A stretch of DNA of 40,912 nucleotides from Betaproteobacteria bacterium (GTDB taxonomy: Bacteria; Pseudomonadota; Gammaproteobacteria; Burkholderiales; SG8-41), in contig JAQGMV010000497.1 of NCBI GenBank assembly GCA_028292225.1, forward strand, positions 1-40,912. The letters are read 5' to 3'. Below are positions 1-7,577 of this stretch, in pieces; the stretch's first letter is position 1, and each line of letters begins with the position of its first letter. The notes beneath the pieces are model-generated. The model saw only the letters and a program-made list of their open reading frames with translations. It did no database searches and had not been told where the DNA came from. The position numbers and the translations under genes were made by a program.

Positions 1-1
1 C

Positions 2-184
2 TTTGCCTTCCGCGACGACGCGGTACAGGATGTCACGGTCGGTGATGACGCCCTTGAGCTCGTCCGCGGTCCCGATCGGCAGCGCGCTGACGTCGAGCTC
101 GCCCATGAGCGATGCCGCGTCCTGCACGGTCGCGTCGGCATCGATGAACTCGACATGCTTCGCCATGAGGTCGCTGACTTTCAC
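2..184 (-). CDS. CBS-domain protein, N-terminal part (cut by window edge)
   Basis: The first 61 residues begin VKVSDLMAKHVEFIDADATV and run through 'ALPIGTADELKGVITDRDIL', the usual beta-alpha-beta pattern of a CBS motif. CBS pairs bind adenosine nucleotides and regulate enzymes or transporters; that is family knowledge. The start is a GTG at 182-184 preceded by AGGAGAG, a good ribosome binding site. The gene follows the SLC13-type transporter by only 12 bases on the same strand, so the two are probably co-transcribed and the CBS protein may regulate the carrier. The C-terminus lies outside the window, so any second CBS motif cannot be seen. Confidence 0.85.
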   Translation of the reverse strand, partial: MKVSDLMAKHVEFIDADATVQDAASLMGELDVSALPIGTADELKGVITDRDILYRVVAEGK

Positions 185-196
185 CGCTCTCTCCTG

Positions 197-1981
197 TTAA
201 CGCGCGGCGAGCGGCCAGACTGCCGCTATTAGAGGGACACCCGCGATGATGATAAAAACAGACAGCGGAAGCCCGAGCTTCCAGTAATCGCTGAACTTGT
301 AACCGCCGGGGCCCATCACGAGCGTATTGCACTGATGTCCGAAGGGCGTGAGGAAGTCGCACGCGGCGCCGACAGCGACCGCCATCAGAAACGGATCGGG
401 GTTGAGCCCGAGCCGGCTCGCAAGCCCGGCGCCGATGGGCGCGACCATGAGCACGGTCGCAGCGTTGTTGAGGAACGGCGTCACCGCCATCGCCGCGACC
501 AGCATCATTCCCATCGCGACGATCGGCGGCATTCCTCCGGCGGCGACATGCAGCCAGCCCGCCATGAGATCGGTCGCTCCGGTGGTGCGCACGGCCTCGC
601 TCACCGGAATCAGGGCCGCGAGCAGGATCAGGATCGGCCACTCGATAGCCTCGTAGGCCTCACGCAGCGTGAGCGATTTGGTGAGCACGAGCGCTACTGC
701 GGCCGAGAAGAAAGCCACCGCGATCGGCAGGACCTTGAATGCGACCGCGGCGATCGCGGCGAGCAGGATGATGAGCGGAATCCACCGCCGGCGGCCGCGG
801 CCCAGGCCCACATCACGCGCAGCGAGCGGGAGTATGCCGAGCGCCTGGAGCGTGTCGGGCATCAGGTCGAAGCGGCCCTGCACGACGATGACGTCACCGG
901 CCTGGAACCTCACCGAGCGCAGCCGCTGCGTGATGCGCTCGCCGCTGCGACTGATCGCGAGCACGTTGGCGTCGTAGCGCTTTCTCACGTCGATTTCGAT
1001 CAGGTTCGCGCCGACGAGCGGGGAGTCGGCCGTCACCACCCCCTCGACTACGCCGACGGTGTCGCCGTCTCCCGCCGCGCTGGCGTCCTCCGCCTTGCCG
1101 CCAAGCTCGAGGTTGCCGAGCGCAACGACTTTCTCCAGTGCGGCCGGCTCGCCTTCGAGCAACAGCACGTCGCCCGCGCGCAGCCTCAGCGCAGCACTCG
1201 GCCTGTAGCGCCGGAAACGCTCGCGGACGATGGTCGTCAGCTTGACCTGCCCTTCTCCGAGCGCTTCGACCTCACTGGCGGTCTTGTCGACAAGCATCGA
1301 ATTTTCCCGGATGCGCGCTTCGACGACGTAATTCTCGATGTTGATCGCGGCGTCGATCGACACGCCTGCGCGCCGGTCTTTCGGCAGCAGGCGGTACGCG
1401 AACGTGAGATAGAGCAGCCCGACCACCGAGATGCCGAGCCCCACCGGCGCGTAGTCGAACATCTCGAAGGGTTTCCCGAGTATGTCCTGCCGGACCCGCG
1501 AGACGATGATGTTGGGCGAAGTGCCCACCAGCGTAATCAGCCCGCCCATGAGCGATCCGAACGAGAGCGGCATGAGGAGCTGCGAAGGCGACGTGCCCGA
1601 GCGCTTTGCGAACTGCAGCGCCACCGGCATCAGGATCGCAAGCGCGCCGACGTTCTTGATGAACGTGGAGAAGACGATCACCGCCAGCACCAGCACGAAG
1701 ACCTGCGACTGCGTCGACTTGAGGTACGGCGCGAGCGGCCTGATGGCCAGATCGGTGATTCCCGACCGGGCGATGGCTGCGCTCACGACGAGCGCTGCGG
1801 CGACGATGATCACCACGTCGTCGCTGAAACCGACAAATGCTTCTTTCGCCGGCACGATGCCGACGAACACCGAGGTCACGAGCGCGAGCAACGCCACGAC
1901 GTCGTAGCGTATTTTCCCCCACACGAACAGCGCCATCATGGCGGCGACGATGGCGAAGGTCAGTCCCTGCGGGAGCGTCAT
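197..1981 (-). CDS. SLC13/DASS-type permease with two TrkA-C (RCK_C) domains
   Basis: The 594-residue protein has a hydrophobic N-terminal half (about residues 5-200), a soluble middle (about 205-385) and a hydrophobic C-terminal half. This is the architecture of SLC13-family permeases carrying paired TrkA-C domains. GTSPN at 153-157 and a matching segment near the end (LNNAATVLMVAP and GHQCNTLV) are the paired re-entrant/sodium-site signatures of the DASS fold. The soluble insert contains two repeats of the pattern 'LRAGDVLLLEG' / 'FQAGDVIVVQG', typical of TrkA-C. It is an inner-membrane transporter, probably for dicarboxylate, sulfate or a similar anion; the substrate cannot be assigned from sequence. 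The CBS gene directly downstream suggests nucleotide-linked control. Confidence 0.9.
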   Translation of the reverse strand: MTLPQGLTFAIVAAMMALFVWGKIRYDVVALLALVTSVFVGIVPAKEAFVGFSDDVVIIVAAALVVSAAIARSGITDLAIRPLAPYLKSTQSQVFVLVLAVIVFSTFIKNVGALAILMPVALQFAKRSGTSPSQLLMPLSFGSLMGGLITLVGTSPNIIVSRVRQDILGKPFEMFDYAPVGLGISVVGLLYLTFAYRLLPKDRRAGVSIDAAINIENYVVEARIRENSMLVDKTASEVEALGEGQVKLTTIVRERFRRYRPSAALRLRAGDVLLLEGEPAALEKVVALGNLELGGKAEDASAAGDGDTVGVVEGVVTADSPLVGANLIEIDVRKRYDANVLAISRSGERITQRLRSVRFQAGDVIVVQGRFDLMPDTLQALGILPLAARDVGLGRGRRRWIPLIILLAAIAAVAFKVLPIAVAFFSAAVALVLTKSLTLREAYEAIEWPILILLAALIPVSEAVRTTGATDLMAGWLHVAAGGMPPIVAMGMMLVAAMAVTPFLNNAATVLMVAPIGAGLASRLGLNPDPFLMAVAVGAACDFLTPFGHQCNTLVMGPGGYKFSDYWKLGLPLSVFIIIAGVPLIAAVWPLAAR

Positions 1982-2060
1982 GAACGTTGCGTTGGATATC
2001 GTCGGTCAGGGTATGGACCGACCACTAAGCAACCGCTATGCCGCTGCCGCGGCATGCCGC

Positions 2061-2188
2061 CGGTGTACGACAAAGAGGGAAACTGCCGCGGCGATGAAGC
2101 CAGGCGGGCACAAAACGCCCGCAGCCGCGGTTCGGTGTACGCCAAAGGGGGAAACCAAGGTTTCCCCCTTTGAACCTCCCTTCCTTTA
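2061..2188. repeat. Palindrome/direct-repeat element, family B (copy 1)
   Basis: A 23-base unit beginning CGGTGTACG occurs at 2061-2083 and again at 2133-2155, with 21 of 23 bases identical. The second copy runs into a perfect palindrome with 14-base arms (2143-2156 and 2159-2172) around a central AA, core GGGAAACCAAGGTTTCCC. Between the units lies a small hairpin (GCGGGC at 2104-2109 pairing with GCCCGC at 2117-2122). A related copy is found at 32077-32135. The element sits between the nitrile hydratase genes and the SLC13 permease. Confidence 0.75.
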
Positions 2189-2200
2189 AGCTCCCCGCCG

Positions 2201-2225
2201 GAAATCGGGGTCTGTCCCCGATTTC
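2201..2225. repeat. REP-like palindrome, family A
   Basis: Ten-base complementary arms flank the centre TCTGT; the core is GGGGTCTGTCCCC with AT-rich shoulders. It lies just past the stop codon of the nitrile hydratase alpha gene. The same palindrome recurs at 15768-15827, 23681-23769 and 28300-28355, which makes it an interspersed family in this genome. Confidence 0.85.
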
Positions 2226-2229
2226 GCGG

Positions 2230-2937
2230 CTAGCTCGCGGCGTTCACGCGCGGGATAGTGACGCCGACGAGCGTATCCCGGGTCAGCATATCCGCGAGCT
2301 GCTCATCGCTCCAGCCTTCGGTGCCTTCGGGACGCATCGGGATGACGACGTAACGCATGTCGGCGTTGGAGTCGTGCACGCGAACCGTGACGCTTTCGGG
2401 AAGGACGGTCCCGAATTCCTTGAGCACCGCCCGGGGCTCGAACACCACGCGCGAGCGATAGTTGCGGCTCTTGTACCAGGTCGGGGGCATGCCGAGCAGC
2501 GCTCGCGGGTAGCACGAGCACAGGGTACACACGATCACGTTGTGCACGTCTGGCGTGTTCTCGACCGCGATGAGGCGGTCGACCTCGAGATCGATGCCCA
2601 TCTCGGCGCACGCCGCCTTGCCGTCGTCGAGCAGGCGCTGCCTGAACGCCGGATCGGTCCAGGCTCGCGCGACCAGCTTCGAGCCGCGATACGGAAAATC
2701 CTCTTCGAAGACTTCCATGCGGCGCCTCACCTGCTCCGCGGTGATCACCCCTTTCTCCTCGAGCAGTTCCTGCATCGCACGGCTCATGATCTCGAACTCG
2801 CTCGGCGGGCCGTCGTCGTGCTCGTTGATCGGCGCATGGTCGTCATGATCGTGGTCGTGATCGCCGTGGTCGTGGGTGCGGCCTGCGCGCTCTTTCAGCT
2901 TCTTGTCGGCGTAGTAGTCGTATTTGTATTCGCTCAT
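2230..2937 (-). CDS. Nitrile hydratase alpha subunit, cobalt type
   Basis: The 235-residue protein carries the metal-binding claw C137-T-L-C140-S-C142 inside 'VIVCTLCSCYPRALLG'. In this family Thr after the first Cys marks Co(III) enzymes and Ser marks Fe(III) enzymes. The preceding 'ENTPDVHN' and following 'PPTWYK' are typical of nitrile hydratase rather than of thiocyanate hydrolase gamma. The enzyme hydrates nitriles to amides in the cytoplasm as an alpha/beta complex. Residues 22-40 form an unusual His/Asp-rich stretch with seven histidines. The gene is third in a minus-strand operon after the two beta-half genes. No activator or cobalt transporter gene lies next to it in this window. Confidence 0.93.
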   Translation of the reverse strand: MSEYKYDYYADKKLKERAGRTHDHGDHDHDHDDHAPINEHDDGPPSEFEIMSRAMQELLEEKGVITAEQVRRRMEVFEEDFPYRGSKLVARAWTDPAFRQRLLDDGKAACAEMGIDLEVDRLIAVENTPDVHNVIVCTLCSCYPRALLGMPPTWYKSRNYRSRVVFEPRAVLKEFGTVLPESVTVRVHDSNADMRYVVIPMRPEGTEGWSDEQLADMLTRDTLVGVTIPRVNAAS

Positions 2938-2967
2938 TTCGCTTGTCTCGTCAGCCTGGAATGTAAA

Positions 2968-2984
2968 CCGGGGTCAGACCCCCG
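2968..2984. repeat. Short GGGGTCAGACCCC palindrome, variant of family A
   Basis: The palindrome GGGGTCAGACCCC at 2970-2982 resembles the core of family A but has a different centre and lacks the AAATC shoulders. The TGA stop codon of the nitrile hydratase beta C-half gene (2974-2976) lies within it. It occupies most of the 36-base gap before the alpha gene. Confidence 0.6.
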
Positions 2985-3315
2985 CCCTTTCCAGCCAGTG
3001 CTCGAAGATTTCCATTTCGATGATGTCGCGGTCCGGGCCGCGATACTCCGGCCACACTTCCTTCTGCGTGAAGCGCACTCGATACAGGACCTTTTTCGGC
3101 TCGCCGTCGAAGCCGTAGGCGAGCTCTTCCGGATTCGGGAAAACGCCGCAGACTCTTTCGATCACGCCTGCCTTGCCGCGGATGTAGCACGGCGTGCGGC
3201 GGTGCCCCGGCGGAAATGCGCGCTTGACCACGACCGCGTCGCCGACATTGAAACGCCGGCCCGGCGCGGGCGTATAGGTCGAAGGCAATGGCGCGCTGGT
3301 CTGCGCCGCGTTCAT
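2974..3315 (-). CDS. Nitrile hydratase beta subunit, C-terminal half (separate gene)
   Basis: The 113-residue protein matches the SH3-like C-terminal domain of nitrile hydratase beta: 'RRFNVGDAVVVK', then 'PPGHRRTPCYIRGKAGVI', then 'VLYRVRFTQKEVWPEY' and a final 'EIFEHWLERAGV'. The Arg in 'YIRGK' corresponds to the second conserved beta arginine that contacts the modified cysteines. The start is the ATG at 3313-3315, which overlaps the TGA of the N-half gene in an ATGA arrangement, so translation is probably coupled. A split beta is also known in thiocyanate hydrolase (scnB, scnA, scnC order) and in toyocamycin nitrile hydratase. The motifs here look closer to nitrile hydratase. Confidence 0.85.
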   Translation of the reverse strand: MNAAQTSAPLPSTYTPAPGRRFNVGDAVVVKRAFPPGHRRTPCYIRGKAGVIERVCGVFPNPEELAYGFDGEPKKVLYRVRFTQKEVWPEYRGPDRDIIEMEIFEHWLERAGV

Positions 3316-3671
3316 CGGCTGGCGCCTTTTTTCAGCGGCGACTCCATCTCGTCCGGCACGTTGAAGCGTGCGCGGATCTGCTCCATCTTCGCCTTCAGCT
3401 CGTGCTCGGTGATCAGCCCTTTCTCGATCAGGACCGTGCGCAGCGCCGAAGTCGTGATCTCGAAATACGCGAGCTCCGAATAGCGCGAGCCGAGGTCCTC
3501 CGCCGCGCGGCGCAGCTCGTCGGTGCGCATGATCTTGTTCCGCTGCAGCGTCGAGCGCAGCCCGTTCGCCTGCCGCTCCCAGAACTTCATGCCGTGATCG
3601 AGGGTGTCTACAGGGCCCGCTTCCGCGCCGCCGATGTCCTGCGGACCCTGGTTGGGATGTGTGCCGCTCAT
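3312..3671 (-). CDS. Nitrile hydratase beta subunit, N-terminal half (separate gene)
   Basis: The 119-residue protein aligns with the helical N-terminal domain of nitrile hydratase beta. It has 'PQDIGG' near the start (family IHDVGG), 'FWERQANGL' (family DWERLAFGL), 'ELRRAAEDL' at the position of the first conserved active-site Arg, and 'VLIEKGLITEHEL'. It ends before the SH3-like domain, which is encoded by the next gene. AAGGAG precedes the ATG at 3669-3671. It is probably the first well-supported gene of the nitrile hydratase operon. The beta-homologous activator P14K also resembles this region, but the intact IGG motif favours a structural subunit. Confidence 0.82.
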   Translation of the reverse strand: MSGTHPNQGPQDIGGAEAGPVDTLDHGMKFWERQANGLRSTLQRNKIMRTDELRRAAEDLGSRYSELAYFEITTSALRTVLIEKGLITEHELKAKMEQIRARFNVPDEMESPLKKGASR

Positions 3672-3889
3672 GCTGCGTACTCCTTTTCGAATGCCGCATG
3701 GCTGTGCGGCTTGAGCTCCCCGGCGAAGTTGCCAGCGATCGATGCCGAAGTCAAACTCGGCCAGTCATTCACGGGAGCATGGACCCAGCGGCCCGCGAAC
3801 TCACGCACCCCCTTCCGCAGCACGTCTTTCCTGCCGGTCCCGGCCGCTGCACAGCCGGCGTAACGGCCACACATCCCACTGCGGTGCAA
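3668..3889 (-). CDS. Possible small protein upstream of nitrile hydratase (unrecognised)
   Basis: A 73-codon reading frame ends in an ATGA overlap with the beta N-half gene, the same coupling seen between the two beta halves. Its last codons contain the AAGGAG that serves the next gene. The C-terminal part reads 'NFAGELKPHSHAAFEKEYAA'. I recognise no family. Third-position GC looks lower than in neighbouring genes, the start is uncertain (several ATG/GTG choices), and it could be untranslated leader. It is listed only because of the overlap geometry. Confidence 0.25.
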   Translation of the reverse strand: MHRSGMCGRYAGCAAAGTGRKDVLRKGVREFAGRWVHAPVNDWPSLTSASIAGNFAGELKPHSHAAFEKEYAA

Positions 3890-4108
3890 GCGGCCCCGCC
3901 ACGAAAAACCCGTGCCTTAAGGCCAATTGCTGCCGTACGCAGGCTTCGCCGATAATCGGTGTGCAACAAAGTACGTCTAAAACCGAATAAACCTCCGCCA
4001 AGCTCGTGCCTCAGTCTCGACTGACTCGACCGCGCCCAGAAAGGACTGGACAGTGAAAATCCTCGTGGATTCGACTCGCGATCTCGCGCGAGCCGGGGGC
4101 CGCGCCTG
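3890..4108. other. Divergent intergenic region between nitrile hydratase and ThDP operon
   Basis: This stretch separates two divergently read operons and must hold their promoters. I could not identify a convincing -35/-10 pair or operator. A candidate 18-codon leader frame occupies its right end and is listed separately. Counting from the first well-supported minus-strand gene, the gap without a firm gene is about 440 bases (3672-4108). Confidence 0.5.
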
Positions 4109-4109
4109 A
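4053..4109 (+). other. Possible 18-codon leader peptide before the ThDP gene
   Basis: A GTG at 4053 with AAAGGA eight bases upstream opens a frame of 18 codons (VKILVDSTRDLARAGGRA). It stops at TGA 4107-4109, overlapping the ATG of the ThDP gene (TGATG). The ThDP gene has no obvious ribosome binding site of its own, so reinitiation after this leader is plausible. There is no homology evidence. Confidence 0.3.
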
Positions 4110-5938
4110 TGGCCGCGAGCAAACCGCCCTCGCCCTCGACCCGGCTCGACGGCCAGACCGTCGCCCAACTGTTGCTGCGCTACCTCGCGCTCGAAGGCGT
4201 CGATACGCTCTTCGGCATTCCCGGCGCCGCAGTCATGCACCTGCTCGCCGAGCTCAAGAACCAGCGCAGCACGTTCCGCTACGTCATCGCACGCCAGGAG
4301 ACCGGCGCGGCCTATATCGCCGACGGTTACGCCCGCGTGTCAGGCAGGCTCGGCGTCGTATTGGTCACGTCCGGTCCCGGCGCGACCAACGCGCTGACCG
4401 GCACCATGAACGCGCAAAACTCCGGCGTGCCGCTGCTCACGATCACAGGCGAGGTCGCCGAGCAGTACTTCGGCATGGGCTACCTCCAGGAAGGCACCGA
4501 CGCCAACCTGAACATCGACGCGGTGTACGGCAACGCTTCCGGGTATTCGGTCATCGTTACCAACGCGAGTAATTTCCAGACCCTGTTCACCCAGGCGCTC
4601 AGGGACGCCCTCGGCCTGCCGCACCGCGCCGCTCACATCAGCCTGCCCGACGACGTCGCCGCCACGCCGGTTCCCTCGGTCCGCTTTCCGAATGCGCCCC
4701 ACAACTACCGCACGCGTCCGCACGGCGCGGACCCGCACCAGGCGCAGCTCGCTTTCCAGCGGCTCGCCGGGGTCGCACGCCCGCTGATTTTCCTCGGCAG
4801 CGGAGTCCGGGAAGTGCTGTACGGGGAAAGGCTCGCCGCCTTCACCCGCATGGTCGAGCACTTCGCGATCCCCGTCATGACTACGCCTGACGCCAAAGCG
4901 GTCTTCCCCGAGTCGCACCCGATGTCGCTGCGCTGCTTCGGGATGGCGTACTGCGAATGGGCCAAGGACTACCTGCTGCCGAGCCGCGTCGACCCGGCGC
5001 TTCCCGACGGCTACGACGCGCTCCTCGTGCTCGGCACCGGGCTCGGCGGTTTCTCCACCAACAAATGGGATCCGGCGCTCCAGCCGCGGCAGTCGCTCGT
5101 GCAGGTCGACCTCGACCAGACGGTCATCGGGCGCGTGTTTCCGCTCGACTTCGGCGTGGTCGCCGAGCTCGGCGCATTCATCGACGAGCTGTGCCGCGCC
5201 GCGCACGCGGTCCCCCCCGACGCGGTCGCGGTCGAGACACGGCGTGAGTTCATCGCGCGAATCAGGCAGCGCTCCCCCTATCTCGACCCGCAGAACCGCA
5301 ATTCGACGAGCTCGCCTATCCTGCCGCAGGCGGTGATGAAGTGCATCAGCGATACGCTGCCTGCGGGCTCGAACATCTTCGTCGATTCCGGCAACTGCGT
5401 CGGCTTCGCGCTCCACTACCTCGCGGTCGATCCGCCGACTCGCGTGTTCAGCGCGCTGACGATGGGCCCGATGGGTTTTGCCGTCGGCGCGGTCATCGGC
5501 GCCAAGCTCGCCGCGCCCGACGCGGTGTGCCTCGCGATCGCCGGTGACGGCGCGTTCCTCATGCACGGGAACGAGGTCTCGACCGCCGAAGCAAACAATG
5601 CGGGCGCGATCTGGGTCGTCCTGGACAACAACGATCTCGCGATGGTCAGCCAGGGCATGAACCGGTTCTTTCCCGACAAGAGCGGCGTCTGGAACGACTA
5701 CTACGCGCTCGGCAAACCGGACATCGCGCAGTTCGCCCGGTCGCTCGGCGCCGATGCCTATGAGGTTTTGAGTGTCGCAGACATGCAGCACGCGCTCGGC
5801 GCGGCGATCAACGCATCCCGGATCAACGGCAAACCGCAGGTGATCGCGGTGCACATCGACCCGAAGCAGATCCCGCCCTATTACCAGGACATCAAACCGC
5901 CTTTGCAGGGAGCTCCCGATGGCCAGCCCGACCTCTGA
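4109..5938 (+). CDS. Thiamine-diphosphate-dependent enzyme, acetolactate-synthase-like
   Basis: The 609-residue protein has the three-domain ThDP layout. The N-terminal Pyr domain contains 'FGIPGAAVMHLL' and 'RQETGAAYIADGYAR', with Glu64 as the cofactor-activating glutamate. A middle domain spans about 200-370. The C-terminal PP domain has 'IAGDGAFLMHGNEVSTAEANNAGAIWVVLDNND' split by the GDG motif (479-481) and NN (507-508) that bind Mg-ThDP. Family members decarboxylate 2-oxo acids or ligate the resulting carbanion to a second carbonyl. Substrate is unknown. It is the first gene of a three-gene operon with an FAD amine-oxidase-like and a FabH-like gene, and overlaps the next gene by 20 bases. 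That context argues against a housekeeping ilvB. Confidence 0.9.
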   Translation: MAASKPPSPSTRLDGQTVAQLLLRYLALEGVDTLFGIPGAAVMHLLAELKNQRSTFRYVIARQETGAAYIADGYARVSGRLGVVLVTSGPGATNALTGTMNAQNSGVPLLTITGEVAEQYFGMGYLQEGTDANLNIDAVYGNASGYSVIVTNASNFQTLFTQALRDALGLPHRAAHISLPDDVAATPVPSVRFPNAPHNYRTRPHGADPHQAQLAFQRLAGVARPLIFLGSGVREVLYGERLAAFTRMVEHFAIPVMTTPDAKAVFPESHPMSLRCFGMAYCEWAKDYLLPSRVDPALPDGYDALLVLGTGLGGFSTNKWDPALQPRQSLVQVDLDQTVIGRVFPLDFGVVAELGAFIDELCRAAHAVPPDAVAVETRREFIARIRQRSPYLDPQNRNSTSSPILPQAVMKCISDTLPAGSNIFVDSGNCVGFALHYLAVDPPTRVFSALTMGPMGFAVGAVIGAKLAAPDAVCLAIAGDGAFLMHGNEVSTAEANNAGAIWVVLDNNDLAMVSQGMNRFFPDKSGVWNDYYALGKPDIAQFARSLGADAYEVLSVADMQHALGAAINASRINGKPQVIAVHIDPKQIPPYYQDIKPPLQGAPDGQPDL

Positions 5939-7577
5939 CGACATCCTCGACGTTGCAATCGTCGGCGCCGGCGTTTCCGGCGTGTACAGCGGGTGGCGCA
6001 TCCTGCGTGACGGCCGCGGCCACACCTTCGAAGGCGCCGCGCCGAAAATCACCGTTTTCGAAGGGAGCGACCGCATCGGCGGCCGCCTGCTGAGCCTCAC
6101 CCCGCCGGGAATGCCGAACACCCGCTGCGAGCTGGGCGGCATGCGCTACATGTCGCGCCACGTGCTGGTGAGCTGGCTCGTGCAGAGCTTTGGTTTTGCG
6201 ACCGAGCCGATGCCGGTCGGAGACCCGGCGAACATCCTCTTCCTGCGCGGCCACCAGGTGCGGCTGTCGGACCTCAACACCCCGTCCCTGCTGCCGTACA
6301 ACTTCACGCCGATCGAGGAGCGCGTGGTCGAGGACCCCGATAACGCCCTCCTCCTCTACGCGCTCCAGCAGATCGTGCCCAATTCGCTCGCGATCACCTA
6401 CGACCAACTGCTCGAGGAGATGCAGACCGCGACCTTCGACGGCACGCCTTTGCACGAGCAGGGTTTCTGGAACGTGATCGCTCGCGTGCTGAGCCCCGAT
6501 GCGTACTGGTTCGTGCGCGACACGAGCGGCTACGATTGCCTGGTCTCCAACTGGAGCGCGGCCGACGCGATTCCTTTCATCCTCGCCGACTTCGGCCAGG
6601 GCGTGACCTACAGCCGCTTTCCCGACGGATACGACCAGCTTCCGCAGCGTCTCGCGCAGGAATTCAAAGCCGACGGCGGAACGATCAAACTCAACACTCG
6701 GCTCAAATCGTTCGACAGTTCGAAGCTGCCGGACGGCACCGACGGCGTCGTGATGAAGCTCTCCGACGGTGCGACGGTCTACGCGCGCAATCTGGTGCTC
6801 GCCATGCCGAGGCGCTCGCTCGAGCTCATCGAGCCGACCGGCGCCGTTCTCGACCCGCGTCACACCGACGTGCGCGACCTCATCGAATCGGTCATGCCGA
6901 TTCCGCTCTTCAAGATTTTCCTGTGCTACGACTACCCGTGGTGGAAAGCGATCGGCGTGAAGACCGGGCGCTCGCTCACCGACATGCCGATCAGGCAGTG
7001 CTATTACTGGGGTGTCGAGCCCAGGTCGCCGATCATGGACGGCAACTCGTGCCTGCTCGCGTCCTACGACGACGATCTCAGCGTCACCTTCTGGGCGGGC
7101 CTGCGAGCGAAGACCGCAACAACCCCGCTGTATGAAGCGCGGAAAACCTGCACCGGCGAGCTCGCGCCTTCCGAGGGCTGGGCCGATCACCGCGCGCCCA
7201 GGGCGATGGTCGAGGAAGCGCACCGCCAGATCCAGCAGATGCACGGCGTCACCTACGCCCCCAAGCCTTACGATGCCGCGTACCGCGACTGGACCGAAGA
7301 TCCGTACGGCGGCGGCGTCAATTTCTGGCAGATCCACGCGAAGAGCTGGGAAGTGATCCCTTTGATCATCAATCCGCGCAAAGGGATACCGGTCTACATC
7401 TGCGGCGAAGCGTATTCTCACGAGCAGGGCTGGGTCGAAGGCGCGCTGCAGACCGCCGAGATCATGCTACAGACCTACTTCAAGCTGGCCCCGCCGCCCC
7501 CGATCCAGTCCCCTGCGCCCCCAAAGGCGTCCGGCCGCCGCACCCCGACTGTGACCGTGGTGGCGAAAAACGCATGA
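5919..7577 (+). CDS. FAD-dependent amine oxidase-like oxidoreductase
   Basis: The 552-residue protein has an N-terminal Rossmann motif 'VAIVGAGVSG' (G16, G18, G21) followed by 'FEGSDRIGGRL' at about 47-57. These are the FAD-binding signature of the flavin amine oxidoreductase family (monoamine and L-amino-acid oxidases). Near the C-terminus 'PVYICGEAYSHEQGWVEGAL' matches the conserved flavin-contacting segment. AGGGAG precedes the ATG, which lies inside the end of the ThDP gene. Its stop overlaps the next start as ATGA. Such enzymes oxidise an amine or amino acid to an imine/2-oxo acid, a plausible substrate supply for the ThDP partner; that link is inference. The tail after about residue 525 is Pro/Ala-rich and probably disordered. 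Confidence 0.88.
   Translation: MASPTSDDILDVAIVGAGVSGVYSGWRILRDGRGHTFEGAAPKITVFEGSDRIGGRLLSLTPPGMPNTRCELGGMRYMSRHVLVSWLVQSFGFATEPMPVGDPANILFLRGHQVRLSDLNTPSLLPYNFTPIEERVVEDPDNALLLYALQQIVPNSLAITYDQLLEEMQTATFDGTPLHEQGFWNVIARVLSPDAYWFVRDTSGYDCLVSNWSAADAIPFILADFGQGVTYSRFPDGYDQLPQRLAQEFKADGGTIKLNTRLKSFDSSKLPDGTDGVVMKLSDGATVYARNLVLAMPRRSLELIEPTGAVLDPRHTDVRDLIESVMPIPLFKIFLCYDYPWWKAIGVKTGRSLTDMPIRQCYYWGVEPRSPIMDGNSCLLASYDDDLSVTFWAGLRAKTATTPLYEARKTCTGELAPSEGWADHRAPRAMVEEAHRQIQQMHGVTYAPKPYDAAYRDWTEDPYGGGVNFWQIHAKSWEVIPLIINPRKGIPVYICGEAYSHEQGWVEGALQTAEIMLQTYFKLAPPPPIQSPAPPKASGRRTPTVTVVAKNA

Noticed and set aside
335-2173. Long plus-strand open frame opposite the SLC13 permease
   Set aside because: It is rich in Arg, His and Asp without hydrophobic or domain pattern; it is a shadow of the permease.
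2230-3671. Thiocyanate hydrolase assignment
   Set aside because: Gene order and His-rich tail fit, but 'ENTPDVHN', 'PPTWYK' and 'GHRRTPCYIRGK' are closer to nitrile hydratase. Kept as an alternative, not as the call.
4340-6142. Long minus-strand open frame opposite the ThDP gene
   Set aside because: It has no recognisable motifs and a biased Arg/Val/Asp composition; the plus-strand gene has intact ThDP motifs and a coupled downstream gene.
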